A stretch of 64,000 nucleotides of DNA, from NCBI RefSeq assembly GCF_901000735.1, contig NC_081544.1, positions 18,300,752-18,364,751 of the forward strand, in the 5' to 3' direction. A program made the translations under genes and the position numbers. Below, piece after piece: positions 11,581 to 22,346 of this stretch. Source of the stretch: Corylus avellana (Eukaryota; Streptophyta; Magnoliopsida; Fagales; Betulaceae). The notes below the pieces were generated by a model. That model had not been told where the DNA came from. It did not search any database and worked only from the letters and a program-made list of their open reading frames with translations. Each line of letters starts with the position of its first letter. Position 1 is the first letter of the stretch.

Positions 11581-11592
11581 GCTCTGATACCA
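11581..11592 (-). other. Primer-binding site, tRNA-Met type
   Basis: Reads TGGTATCAGAGC on the minus strand, immediately next to the right LTR. This is the common primer site of plant Copia and many Gypsy elements. Confidence 0.8.
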
Positions 11593-11835
11593 TAAAGATT
11601 TTGATAATCAGAAGTATTTTCAAATGTACTGTCTTACCTTAACATTGGTTAGGCTTTGTATTTATAATTAAAGTTGTTACAATAGATAACAATTTACAAA
11701 TTTGAGAATACATTTGAATTCTAAAAGATATGAAATACATTTGAATTCTGAAAGATATAATTTAAATTCTAACTCCTCTTATAATCTTTATCTTGAGAAG
11801 CTTTATCTTGGAGACTTTTTTGAACTTGAACTTGG
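11593..11835 (-). repeat. 5' LTR (minus orientation) of the GAG-only Copia element
   Basis: Partner of 10570-10821; borders the primer-binding site. Confidence 0.72.
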
Positions 11836-11869
11836 AGATTATCTTGAGACTTATCTTTATCCTTAACAA

Positions 11870-12965
11870 AGCCAAACTGATATATGGTATGGCGATTTCC
11901 CCAAGAACATAAAATGATCAAATTGTATGGGGAGGTACCAAGTCTGGTGTATACACGGTTCGTAGTGCTTACCACTTAGCCAAGGATGTATGGATACGGG
12001 CTAAGGGGGGAAGCTCAACATCAAACTCTCTGACTAATCTATGGAGACCAAGGACATTTAAAATGTTCTTGTGGGAGGCCTACAACAACATCCTTCCCAC
12101 TTAGGAAAAATTATTCAAGCGCAAGATCACGGAGGATCCTCTTTGCTTGATATTCAAGCTTGAAGTTGAGACAGCTGGTCATGTACTATGGAGCTGCTCC
12201 TCAGCTAGGGATGTTTGGCTTGAATGTGACAAGATGCTGCAAAAGTGTACAAGTGATGAAGATGCTTTCTTGAACATTTTTGACAAGCTCCTAGGACGGT
12301 TGGAGGAAGGGGAAATAGAGTTGGTAGCTTGTGTGACTAGGCAAATTTGACAGAGAAGGAATAAGGTGGTATTTGACGGGTCGCCGAAGAAAATAATCCA
12401 ACAAGCCACAGACTAGAAGGAAGCATCTGGAAAGCAGATCAAGCATCATGGGCCTGCTTAGCAAGGAATATACCACAAGCACGGGACTTCTGGAAGGCAC
12501 CTCCGCAGGGGATCATTAAATTTAATAGGGATGCTGCACTTGATACAAATAGGAAGAGGATGGGGGTCTGGATAGTGGTACACAACCATGCAGGTGAAGT
12601 GATGGCAACGATGTGCTTGACGAAACCCTATATCTCAGACCCCACGACGGCTGAAGCTTTAGCGGCGTGGACAACAGTAGAACTCGTAAGGCATATGGGG
12701 CTCCAACATGTCATTATCGAGGGTGATTCTCTAGAGGTTGTTATTTTGCTACGACAAGAAGATCGTTGCTGGACAAAGTATGGCCACCTGCTGAAAGATG
12801 CTAAGATAGTCTTACATAGCTGCCTATCATGTGGGGTTACTCATGTCTAGCGAGATGCTAATGAAGCGGCACATAGGATTGCTACGATGGCGCTGCAGAT
12901 TAAGAATTTTGTTCCTGAGTGTATTCGGGAGGTTGTAATGACTGAAAAATGTCCATTTGTTGAAT
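11870..12965 (+). pseudogene. C-terminal part of LINE ORF2: zinc-binding and RNase H domains
   Basis: Recognisable in pieces: GVYTVRSAYHLAKDVW and MFLWEAYNNILPT (start of the zf-RVT region); AGHVLWSCSSARDVW (its H-x-L-W-x-C end); then an RNase H-like domain starting IKFNRDAALD. The RNase H carboxylates are visible as D in FNRDAA, E in TAEALAAW, D in IIEGDSLEV and D in RDANEAAHR. The frame is broken by TAG or TGA in place of TGG tryptophan codons (near 12347 and 12849) and by other stops. The gene is dead. Confidence 0.8.
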
Positions 12966-13004
12966 GAAATATTCGAGCTCCACTTAAAAAAAAAAAAAAA
13001 GAAC

Positions 13005-13021
13005 AGTCTTTTGTGCCATCT
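13005..13021 (+). repeat. Right target-site duplication of LINE 1
   Basis: Same 17 bases as 4485-4501, found four bases after the poly(A). Confidence 0.85.
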
Positions 13022-13473
13022 AATAGCATTAAACCATGTCATCCTAGAGCACCAAAGCACTTCTAGACAAAAACACCCAATCACATGTATTCTATTAATA
13101 AACAAACAAGATATGAAACCTATGGATCAAAACAACATCTGAATCAAAGAGAGCACTGCTATTTGAAAAAAATTCAAAAGCAAAGAAAATTCAGTTTAGG
13201 AACACTAGCGTAGGAAAAAATTCAAAAGAAAAGATTAAATTTGTTTTTGTCACATTTCTTGACACAAAATCTCTATATGGGAAAAGTTCATATACCCATT
13301 TCAAACTACCACCAAATTGGCAATGTTCCTCCCAATACTAGCAAAAAATAAAAAATGACTAGAAAATTTTTTCAATAAGACAAAAATATTTCAATAAATT
13401 TGAAATAACAAATAAATAACAATTTATTCCATGATGTCAAACACTGTCAAAAACTTATAGGATTCTCTTAGTG
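13022..13473. other. AT-rich intergenic DNA
   Basis: Continues the sequence that was present before the LINE landed. No gene or repeat was recognised. Confidence 0.45.
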
Positions 13474-13610
13474 TGCTACGTAAAAGCTAATAACATTACG
13501 ATACGTGTCACTTATAATAAACAAAAAAAATATAAAAACTATAAATATATAAAATATATTAAAATTTAAAACTAAAAATTAAAAAGTAAGGAGTTGGAGT
13601 AGGTGGCAGC
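13474..13610 (+). repeat. Left inverted repeat of a composite element
   Basis: Matches the reverse complement of 29498-29632. Best shared block: ATTAAAATTTAAAACTAAAA, followed by a GTTGGA phrase; on the outer side GCTAC, then a GTGTCACTTATAATAA / TTGTCGCTCATAATAA pair. It may be the terminal repeat of one DNA transposon holding everything between, or one of two inverted copies of the same repeat. Confidence 0.6.
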
Positions 13611-13684
13611 CGAGCTGCCCTCAGAGGTGATTGCGTGCCACCCCTAGCCACCTTTGGAGTGGTTCATTGGCCACCCTTGAAGAA
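13611..13684. repeat. GGTGGC/GCCACC-rich palindromic block
   Basis: Short GC-rich DNA with several inverted GTGGC and GCCAC phrases (GGTGGCAGCCGAGCTGCC, CCACCCCTAGCCACC). It borders the inverted repeat and the permease fragment. Confidence 0.45.
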
Positions 13685-16357
13685 GGGGCAGACTCTAAGT
13701 GTCACCAGGGTTGACGAACTGTAATCCATCAACCTGATTCCTTCGTTGGTCTATAAGCCAATAAAGGCTAAGAAGAGACTGATACCGGTAGAGGAGCTGA
13801 TTTGGACGAGTTTGGAATGAAACCCTATTGCAAAAATGACCAATAATATTAGGCCTTCAATGAACACGGCAACTAAGGTGCTCTGGTAGGAGACACTACT
13901 TGTAGTATCCCGATAATTTATTACTTTTAGGAAATAGTTAAAGATTTCTTAACTGGTTAATAATTTCTTAAAACAAAGCCTTAAAACACGTGGCCTAAAC
14001 CCTCTTTGATTAACCCAAGATCTTAAGTCCTTTTAGCAAGAAAAAGCCCAAAGTACCCTCACTGGGCGAGCGCTCGCCCAGGGGACCACACGAGTGCTCG
14101 CATAAACAGTGCAATACCCCTTGTGCAATAGTACCTTTGAACATTTTTTACCTTTTGTGAACAGTACACAAGTGCTCGTTGTACAGTACACGAGCACTCG
14201 TGTACCAATTTTCAAACCTTTGGACAATACCCAAATCACATGCCTAAAAAGCACTTTTAAAATCATTGTGAACAGTACACAAGCACTCGATGCCATAGTA
14301 CACAAGCGCTCGCACCTTTTCAGGATTTTTCTTGCAGCGTCCTTAGCTTTTTCCCCTAATATAAACCCACACCCACTCGACCCTTCAGCCCCATTTTAGC
14401 CTTTGTTACTCCCTAGAGCTGCTGTGTGAGTGTTGTTGTGAGCCTTGAGTGTCTCCTAGTTGTTTTTGAAGGAAGAAAGGAGGAAGTGTGAAGCCTTGCT
14501 ATCTTTTAAGGTGACTTCTTGATCCTTATTTTATGTTTTTCTGCTCTCTTAGTGTTACAAGTTTTAAGGATGCCATAACAAGTTCTAATGCCCATTTTCT
14601 TGTAAAACCAAGAGCGATTTCAAAAGGTTTCCAACCCACCCTTGTTCTCTTTAAAAGTTGCATGATAATATGTTTTTTACTTGGATGTGCCTATTTCTTA
14701 AGAAAGCCAAGAATGTTTTTAAAAGGCTTTTAAACACCTCTTTGATTCTTTGTGTTGTATTTTCTTTTGATGATTGTGTTTATTTTGAGCCTAGGAAAGA
14801 AGATACCAACCTCTAGCTTTAAGATAAAAGCCTGGAATCATTTTGGGATTTCTAGCCAAAACCGTAGCCCCTTGACGAATGTAGCCCTTTTCGTTAGATG
14901 GACCCTTGTAGAGTTTTCTAGTACGATTTATAACAATGAATCATGTTTCATTATATCAGGGATTCGTGATGTCGGAGGATTCGAGTGAGTGTACGAGGTA
15001 AGTAAACACTTACAAACACTTTCCTTAAAAACGTGGGATATGTCAGCTGACTAAGCACGCGTATGACTTGAATATGTCTACATTTTTGTAATAACTTGGT
15101 ATCTACTTTAATAACTAGTTGATAAGATATATTGTATGACTTGGTACACCGGTACGTGCGGTATAATGGCCATAGGATTACTATATAGACTTGATTCTAT
15201 GGTCAGATGTGTGACTTGTTATATGGGCCTTGGATCCAATGGTTGTTTTGTGACTAAAGCAGCCTTAACAGGCGGTCACTACAGGATGTACATCATTAGT
15301 AGTGTGGGCTACCCGAGGTCGGACTCTGTCGGGCTGCTAGTGTTATAGACGGTAGTGTACAATGGTTGGGGCATCGATATTGTATTATAGGTCCCTTAGA
15401 ACAGCGTCAACCCTACTGAGAATATGTAATATCTCAAGTAGACTATATATGATAGTTATGACATATAAAACATTAGTTTTCTGCGTTAAAATACTTAGGT
15501 GGTTGCTGCCGGGAGTACACCACCCTATATAAAACCAAACGATATTTTTAAGGTGTATTAACAGAGACAACACCTCTTTTCAATGTTTATCAAAACTGCA
15601 TGTTTATTTCTGCTTAATAATAATGAGCTCATGTCATACCCGATTGTGAGGTTTACTTACAAAGTCGTTAGACTTACGTAGTTATTGCTCTTATAAGGAG
15701 CTTGTTCCTAGAACCCAAGAGTGGTATGGTTGCTAATGCAGACTTTTCTTGAAGATCTTCATGCTGTTATAAGGTTTGCCTTATATTATTGTTAGTTGCT
15801 CCATGTCTTTAAATTGAGAATTATACTTGCACCTGTAATGATTTATAGATTTCTCATATTTATTTCACCTTCCTATGCATTAATTCTGATAATGCTTAGA
15901 GGGGTGGTTCCCATTTAGCCACTAGTTGGTTAAATTGGAGTAATTGCCAGTAACCCTACCATGTTGGCCAAGGTCAGTTTTGGGGGCATTACACTACCCG
16001 ACTCGTGAAAGTCAATGATTGTGTTGGTGAAATAAGTGTTAGTACCCATACTCGGAGCCAAGGCTACATTATGGTTTGTAGAGGCACCCATTATCACATG
16101 GTCAATGAGAGACGAGGCAACAGTGGCTACTATAAGGTCCTTGCGTGTTCTCTCAAGGAAGGCCGCATAGCCCTGGTTGAACTTGCAAGACTTGTTGGGT
16201 TGGATGATCCAGAGGTTAAAGCCGGAGTAGTTGGAGATTGTAACCAAGGAGTCGGAGCAAAGAGGAACACAGTCAAAGATAGAGCAGGTACAGCTAGAGT
16301 CGGTAAGGATGGAGGTGTTCACGGCAAGGCTGTAGGCCATGGTGAGGAATGTGGCGG
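13685..16357 (-). pseudogene. Adenine/guanine permease (AZG family) fragment, split by a solo LTR
   Basis: Two minus-strand pieces, 15994-16357 and 13685-13900, join across a 2.1-kb LTR. The first reads [20 protein letters not shown], then CDCVPLC-like cysteines, [29 protein letters not shown] and [17 protein letters not shown] sequence. The second continues with [44 protein letters not shown], a stop, and SSSTLVTLRVCP. This is the N-terminal third of plant AZG purine transporters ([33 protein letters not shown], SYRxAx[16 protein letters not shown]). AZG proteins are plasma-membrane H+/purine and cytokinin carriers. The remaining 12-membrane core is absent, key glycines are lost, there is an internal stop and about 9 residues after SKLV are deleted, so it is a relic. 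It may have been captured by a DNA transposon. Confidence 0.85.
13901..15993 (+). mobile_element. Solo LTR (Ty3/Gypsy-like, family 1), 2.1 kb
   Basis: Runs from TGTAGTATCCCG to GGGGGCATTACA and sits inside the AZG relic, flanked by CTACT (13896-13900) and CTACC (15994-15998), a 5-bp duplication with one change. It contains a TATA box (ATATAAACCC near 14360) preceded by a cluster of ACAGTACACAAGCGCTCG-type phrases at 14070-14315. No interior or second LTR is present, as after LTR-LTR recombination. The block at 15200-15330 (CCAATGGTTGTTTTGTGAC, GGCTACCCGAGGTCGGACT) recurs inverted in the LTRs at 26540-26760 and 28200-28380. Confidence 0.75.
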
Positions 16358-16927
16358 TGTAACGTCTTGAGAAATTAATTAACTTCACGATTCCCCTCTC
16401 AGCTCCATTCCACAAGGAATAAGATTCTATTCCTCAAAAAGAGAATACTACACAATAGAAACATTATGATTTTTATTATTCTATCAACATTAATCATTAC
16501 AACTAGAAGAATAATTGCATGACCTGAAATTATACTATACATATTATTGTTACAAAAGATTCAGACTATACCTTAATATACAAGCATATCTCAAAACTCT
16601 AAGTTTACAGCATCATCTAAAAGTACTAATTATCATGAGTAGCCAACCTAATTTCGTAATAAGTCCCCAAGCTTCAACCGAATTGATATTATGTCAAACG
16701 GTCACATCTACCTCAAGGTCCATCTCCAATCCAACATCTAAAGGTAGTCCAACTATATATATATATATATATTTCATAGGTGGAAAAGTGTAACGCCACA
16801 GTGAAATTAGTTAACTGGTAATTGACCCCATGGTTCACCTCTTAGCCTTATTCATAATGAAACAAGACTCAGGGATTTTATCATATCCGAAGAGAGACTG
16901 TAGTGGAAGACTTTGACTAAGGGACAT

Positions 16928-18740
16928 TGTAGCGCTCCAGAATTTTCAAAGTTATTTAAATAGATTATTTTGATGATGATGTTATTTTAATATCCGTTTT
17001 AGCCATTGATTTTAATTCTTGGGAAAATTATGGTGTTACAGAGAGTGGTGATTAGAGAATGGTAATTGGTAAAATAATATGATAGTAAATGGTAGGAAGA
17101 ATTGTATAGGTAGGTCAAATAGTAAGGGAAGGTAGAATAATTAATGGTATGTATAATAGTATTGGTATAGTAAAAGGATGGTAGAATTGTAAATGGAATG
17201 TAGAATAGTCAATGGTAGGTATAATAGTGTTGGTAAGTGGAATAGTAAAATGAGGGTAGAATTATAAATGGAAGGTAGAATAGTATTTGGTTTTTCCTAT
17301 AAATAGAGCTCTTCCCCTTCACAAATCTCACAACTCCTCTCCCTTCTCTTCCACATATTCTTCCTTTTTCTGCTTTCTACTCAGTCTTTCTTCTTTTTGA
17401 GAGTGTTTACACAGAGCATAGAGAGAAAGGGTGAGACAAAGCGCTGCAAGAAAGAAAGAACACGAGAGAGAACGGACTTGAGAAATTAGTTTCAAAAGAT
17501 ATACCAGTGGTGTTAGTCAGATTGGAGCAACTAGATCCTTTAGACCACTTTTAGCTTCAATCTAGAAGTATGTAAATTCACTACCCTTCTAAACTTTCTT
17601 CATGTCATGCTATTTATACATTATTGTATCAAACTATAAATAATTATTTTATTTACTTGTCATGGGGATATGTTACATGCGTGAAAGATTTCTAAAAGAA
17701 TTATTTAGAAAGCTTCTATTTCTTTAAACGCTTTCTAAGTACAACAAGTTTATATTTGGAAAAGTTTCCATCTTTTAGAAAAGAAAGTTGAGAAATGAAG
17801 ATGATTATATGAAAGAAGAATGATGATAAACCCTCCTACATGTTGCCCTAAGATGCATCAAAAGAAGTACAAGAAATGAGTTAAATGTTTATGAAATGAG
17901 GGCACATGTATGGAGGAGAGTATTTTTGGCCCCAAGATAAGTAAGGATGAGAGGAGTTCAGTACCGATACTCGGATGGAGACGAAACCACTAAAGGAGAC
18001 TATGCAAGAAGGTGGTATTCCATCAACATGACCGTTGAGTGCACCAAGAAAGAGTTAATTGACGGTCGGGCATGGCTGAGGCCACAGTTTAGTGCCATGG
18101 TCACAAGGACCCGCAACCCTCTTACACAGGGGTAACAGTGTACATGGGCCCTAATATGAGAAAATGATAATATAATTTCAACGATGATATACTATGATGA
18201 TTTACAATGATGAGTTACAATGATGATTTATAATGATGCATTATGATGATGATTTATAACGATGATTTATTAATAGATGTAATAGTTTGTATATGCTACG
18301 AGAGATGCAACCGTACATACATATATTATTATGGCTGGATGTATATATATTTGTGAAAACATTTTTTTAAAACGGAGGACAAGGAGTAAAACTATTTATG
18401 GTTGTGGACTTTACTTGCTGGGCCCCTTTAGGCTCATTCAGTTTTATTTCTTGTTTTCAAGTAGAAAGGACGCTGGAATAGGAGGCCGGAATGGGGGCGG
18501 GGATAATTATTAACTTTCAAAGTCTTTTCATATCAGTTATTGTAATAATATGATATTCCGCAACTAAAATTTAATGTTTTCTAATTTCGCTTGTAATAAA
18601 ATCGCTTGAAGAATGTTCTATACATTTATCGTATCCTTTAAAACCAAGTACTTTGATAGACCTTATAGATCTTTACAAAAACTTTTGTTGTAAAAGAAGA
18701 AAAGTGGCAAACTCAGCCTTAACGGGCTGTGGATGTTACA
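16928..18740 (+). repeat. 5' LTR of the 9-kb element
   Basis: 1813 bp, TGTAGCGCTCC ... GGATGTTACA. It has a TATA box (CCTATAAATAGAGC near 17297) preceded by an array of diverged GGTAGAATAGTAAATGG-like units (about 17060-17285), and GATGATTTATAA-type short repeats at 18180-18270. Confidence 0.85.
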
Positions 18741-18744
18741 ATTT

Positions 18745-18756
18745 TAGTATCAGAGC
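18745..18756 (+). other. Primer-binding site, tRNA-Met variant
   Basis: TAGTATCAGAGC shortly after the 5' LTR; the canonical site is TGGTATCAGAGC, so one base is changed. Confidence 0.65.
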
Positions 18757-18809
18757 AAAGGTTATAAGGTTTTGCAGACTAGTAGAGTATGTATTTTTGT
18801 GTGGTCTCT

Positions 18810-20283
18810 ATTAAGTGCCAAAATATTCATATTTTTAGCCCTTAACTTACATGTTTTAATCCTTTAGTTTGGTTAATTTAGGCCATTTTACTTCCTTTTT
18901 GTATTTTCTTTGTTTTATAGGTTTTTGGAAGAAAAGAAAGCGTTTTCGAAAAAGTTCCAAGCTTAAAGGGAAAATTGGGAAGACCTAGAAGATATGGTTA
19001 AGCTTAACCAATCATGGTTAAGTTTAATCAAATGAAGGAAATGATTAAATCAGAATTTCTCAAATTGGAGTCGAAATCGGATTGGATTCAAAATTGGATT
19101 CTGCACACTTATCGGTATTTTGACCATAACTTTCAGATCAAATATTTGATTGAGGTGATTCAAGTGGCATTGGAAAGATAACTCAAAATTATACAAATCA
19201 TTGTGAAATGGAATTTTCCTAATTCGGAGTTCTTCAATGCCAAAATCACCCCGCAATTTAAGACCACAATTCTGTGCGAATCCTATTCCGATTTGGACTT
19301 AGGTTTTTTTTTATCATAATTGGACTTTGACTTAAAACTCCGAATTTCCTAGGATTACTAGGGCTTCTAGGACTCTCCTAAGCCCTATAAATAGACCTCT
19401 AAGCCTCACAATTTAGGAGACAATTTGAAGGAGACAACTCTGGGGAGAGGAATTGGAGGCTACTTCTATGAGCGGTTTTCGGTTCTTTCTTTACCTTTTC
19501 TTTTTCATTTATTTTAATTATGTATAACTAACTCTTAAGGAGTGTTAGATTGAAGCCCTAATTATGTTTATTTAATATTTCAATATTGACGCCTTTGTGA
19601 TAATCATATTGTGTTGCTTAATTTGATTAATTCCTATTTTCTTGAATTCCTCATATGTATGTGACTGGCCATTATATGCATGTGGTATAGACTAGTTAAT
19701 TAAATCAATTTGGATGACCGAGTCCTGGGTTTAACATAAGTGACAAAAGATATCCACACCAGATTCTTGGGTTAATCAACATGGGAAACCAGGAGTAGAC
19801 ACTCATGTCCTAAGTCTCATGTGTTTGTCGATTTCCATAGATTTATACTTTCTTAAAGAACAATTTAGTAGACACTCATTCTAAATCCTTTAAGAAAGAA
19901 AAGAATTAGAGTAGACACCCATGCCTAATTCGTTGCTTAGGGAAATCAATAGCTTAAGGAGTAGACACGCATACCTTTAAGTTGGCAAACATTAAGTATT
20001 CATAATATGATTGGATCATTGGCAAATTGTTATATTATCTAAGCATGATTAGTTGTGGATATCAAAGCCCTACCTTTAGCTTTTTCATTTATCTTTATTA
20101 TCTTTTTATTTCTTTTTCACAATATCAATTCAGTGACAAGTTGATATTTTTAATTAATTCTAAATAAAATCACAATCTTCGTGGGAACGATACTTGCTGC
20201 ACTATACTATTGTTTTGATCTTGTGCATTTGTGAGTTAAAACGTACTAAATATTATCTATTAATTTAGGTAGTATTTGGCACA
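18810..20283 (+). mobile_element. Solo LTR of a second family, nested in the 9-kb element
   Basis: Starts at about TTAAGTGCCAAAATATTC and ends at about TTAGGTAGTATTTGGCACA. The same LTR is present inverted at 62530-63902. It has a TATA box (CCTATAAATAGACC near 19386). Its first bases resemble the TR-GAG LTR (GAGTGCCAAATATT), so the families may be distantly related. A clear target duplication was not found. Confidence 0.65.
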
Positions 20284-21764
20284 ACAAGTTTTTCTAATAA
20301 ATGTTGCATGGGCATTTTTCTAAGGGTTAATTTTTTGTTTTAAAAAAAAAAAAAATCATCTTAGTGTGATTAATTTGGAGGATTTTATTATTGTGATCAA
20401 GGTAATGACGAAGATGGATTTTTTATTTTTATAGATAGGTTGTGATTTATAGTATCTGCCCATTTCGATTTGCAGCAATTTTCTTGAGTATCGATCGATA
20501 AGAGTATGTTTTAAGGTGTCTCGAGGATTTAGAAAAGATTATTGATCATGATTCAAAAATCGTATGATGATTTTATAGATTTAGATTGCGAGATGATTTC
20601 TATAATCAACTTGGTGACAAAATGGTTTTATGGATTTAGGTTGTGAGATAAATTGTGTAAGTGACTTGGTAACGAATGGTCTTATGGATGTCGGTTGTGA
20701 AATGATTCTTGAACTGAATTAATGATATAAGAGTTTATCTGAGTTTTTGGTAATGGCCAAGGTTTAGTTGATGACAATAATGACACTATGATTAATGTTG
20801 TAATATATAGATTGATGAATAGGGATTACGTAGTGACATGAAGTGAATGCCTTAGTATTGCAGGGATAAATGCAAATGAGGTATACCCTAGAATCTATAA
20901 GATATTTTGATATTTACATTTGTGGTTTAAGGATTTTGATATTTTCAAATAATTGTGATGACTTTAAGGTACAATTCATGAAATCTTTGAGGTGATTCTT
21001 AGAATTTGAGGTGTTAGGTTTTCTGTAATTGAGGTAAACTATATTGAAGTGACGCTTAAAGTTTTGAGGATGAATTGGTGCTCCTAGGTTGTGGATAATA
21101 TTTAAATTTTGAGGCATTAGTGGGTATGGTATTATGAGAATTTTAGTTACATGCCAAAGCTTTTGATATAATTTTCTTTCACTAGGTAAAGATGATGGAT
21201 TATTAATCTTGAGGTAACTTGAAGCATAAAAGTAAGAGTTGAAAGACAATTTACTATAGTGATATGATCTAAATCTCTTTTATAGGATATATGTTCAATG
21301 CTATTCATGTATTTTAGAGGTTGATAACATGTGATTGTGCATATTTAGATGTTTTATTGAGTGATTAACTTGTTCAACATATTGTTTGTTTAAATGAAGT
21401 TATTACAATGACAGAATGATTACATAATGAATATTGAATGAGTACTGAATGATTACGAAAAGAAATGTTAGGAGAACAAGCTCCTTATAATATCACACAC
21501 TAGTGTCCATTATTAATAAAAAAAGAAAAAAATAAAAATTGTTGCATAAAGAGACATGTGGTAATGATGAGCAAATGATTCCTCAGAGCTGCTCCAGGAA
21601 GATTATTTCTGCACAAAAAAAACCTAGTATGAGCAGAATCGTATATATTTATATAATTGAATTATCAAAGAGAATATTTATTTCTAATGAGGTACCCGAC
21701 TCGAGCTTGTGCGGAGAGACGTGCAACACCCTTGGACATCGACCCAGAGTTTTTCGTGCTGTCA
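20284..21764. other. Non-coding interior of the 9-kb element
   Basis: No plausible coding frame. It is T/G-rich, with many TTGAGGT-like and GATTTAGATTGTGAGATGA-like phrases. Confidence 0.5.
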
Positions 21765-22346
21765 CTAGAGATGTTCGGTATTCTTCTCCATTTCTAGCAC
21801 CTTTGGCCCCAAGTATTCCACGTAAGATAACACCAGCTTTTTCAACTGAATATTCTCCTGCTTCAAATCCACGTGTTTTCGTTTGTAGTAATTGAGCAGT
21901 CGCTGTAAGACCCCAATTTGGTTTCTTAAGACTTTCAGCTCAACATTTCTGGCACTCAAACGTCGTGCCATGTCAGAAACTGAAGCAGCACCTTGGATAC
22001 TGAATGCCAATGAATTATTAATGGCATCAGTATCCGACCTATCAGCTAACAATGTTTGATCCCGTGGAATTACAAAACCTTTGGCCACTGTTACAGCAGT
22101 AGAATCATGGAGCATGACAGAATTGTGAATAGTGATAAGACGATTATCAAAGACAAAAGTTGGCTGCCATACGTCAGGATGTGCAACAGGTTCATTAGGG
22201 TGTGCAACAGGTATGACGGGATGTATAGCAGGCACTTCAGCGGGAACAGTAGGCACGTCCGGTTGCACATTAGGCATAACAATGGGTTGTGCTGCAGGAG
22301 CAACATTCAAATCGATGTTGTTAACGGATGATGATGATGCTGCCAT
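21765..22346 (-). CDS. Antisense ORF of the 9-kb element, coiled-coil protein, 193 aa
   Basis: An intact 193-codon frame lies opposite to the LTRs. The N-terminal part starts MAASSSSVNNIDLNVAPAAQ, followed by a proline/histidine/valine-rich low-complexity region to about residue 60 with repeated V-A-H-P units. A globular part follows (WQPTFVFDNRLITIHNSVML, then FVIPRDQTLLADRSDTDAIN). Residues about 120-175 form a likely coiled coil (ARNVELKVLRNQIGVLQRLL, KQENIQLKKLVLSYVEYL). Proteins with this order (LADRSD motif, then VLRxQxxxLQRLL) are, from memory, common as unnamed ORFs in plant genomes and linked to LTR elements. The function is unknown. An open frame in an otherwise empty element suggests it mattered to the element. 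Confidence 0.6.
   Translation of the reverse strand: MAASSSSVNNIDLNVAPAAQPIVMPNVQPDVPTVPAEVPAIHPVIPVAHPNEPVAHPDVWQPTFVFDNRLITIHNSVMLHDSTAVTVAKGFVIPRDQTLLADRSDTDAINNSLAFSIQGAASVSDMARRLSARNVELKVLRNQIGVLQRLLNYYKRKHVDLKQENIQLKKLVLSYVEYLGPKVLEMEKNTEHL

Larger units (their letters stand above)
10570..11835 (-). mobile_element. GAG-only Copia-type element inside LINE 1
   Basis: Two direct repeats of about 250 bp (10570-10821 and 11593-11835) flank an interior of about 770 bp. Next to the right repeat, 11581-11592 reads as the complement of TGGTATCAGAGC, the initiator-tRNA-Met primer site, so the element runs on the minus strand. The interior holds only a GAG domain. No target duplication could be fixed because the outer ends are blurred. 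It lies between the IWEAKW part and the zinc-binding part of the LINE. Confidence 0.75.
4502..13000 (+). mobile_element. 5'-truncated L1-type LINE, split by two later insertions
   Basis: The LINE is bounded by a perfect 17-bp duplication, AGTCTTTTGTGCCATCT, at 4485-4501 and 13005-13021, and ends in a run of 15 A (12986-13000). Its own sequence is in three pieces: 4502-4574, 10352-10569 and about 11846-13000. Across the first junction the reading frame is continuous (WCSIWN, then AKPLLQEGLI, then DGNSINIWEAKW), which is the conserved stretch after reverse transcriptase in plant LINEs. The zinc-binding and RNase H regions follow in the third piece. Everything upstream, including endonuclease and reverse transcriptase, is missing, as in typical incomplete target-primed insertions. 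Confidence 0.85.

Noticed and set aside
11427..11642. 71-codon plus-strand frame
   Set aside because: A/G-rich leader of the antisense Copia GAG element; not coding on this strand.
14070..14315. Regular short repeats that could suggest a CRISPR-like array
   Set aside because: They are irregular promoter-proximal phrases of an LTR in plant nuclear DNA; no uniform repeat or spacer lengths.
16005..16370. 121-codon plus-strand frame
   Set aside because: Shadow of the AZG relic, which reads clearly on the minus strand.
21539..21895. 118-codon plus-strand frame
   Set aside because: It overlaps the better antisense ORF; no recognisable motif.
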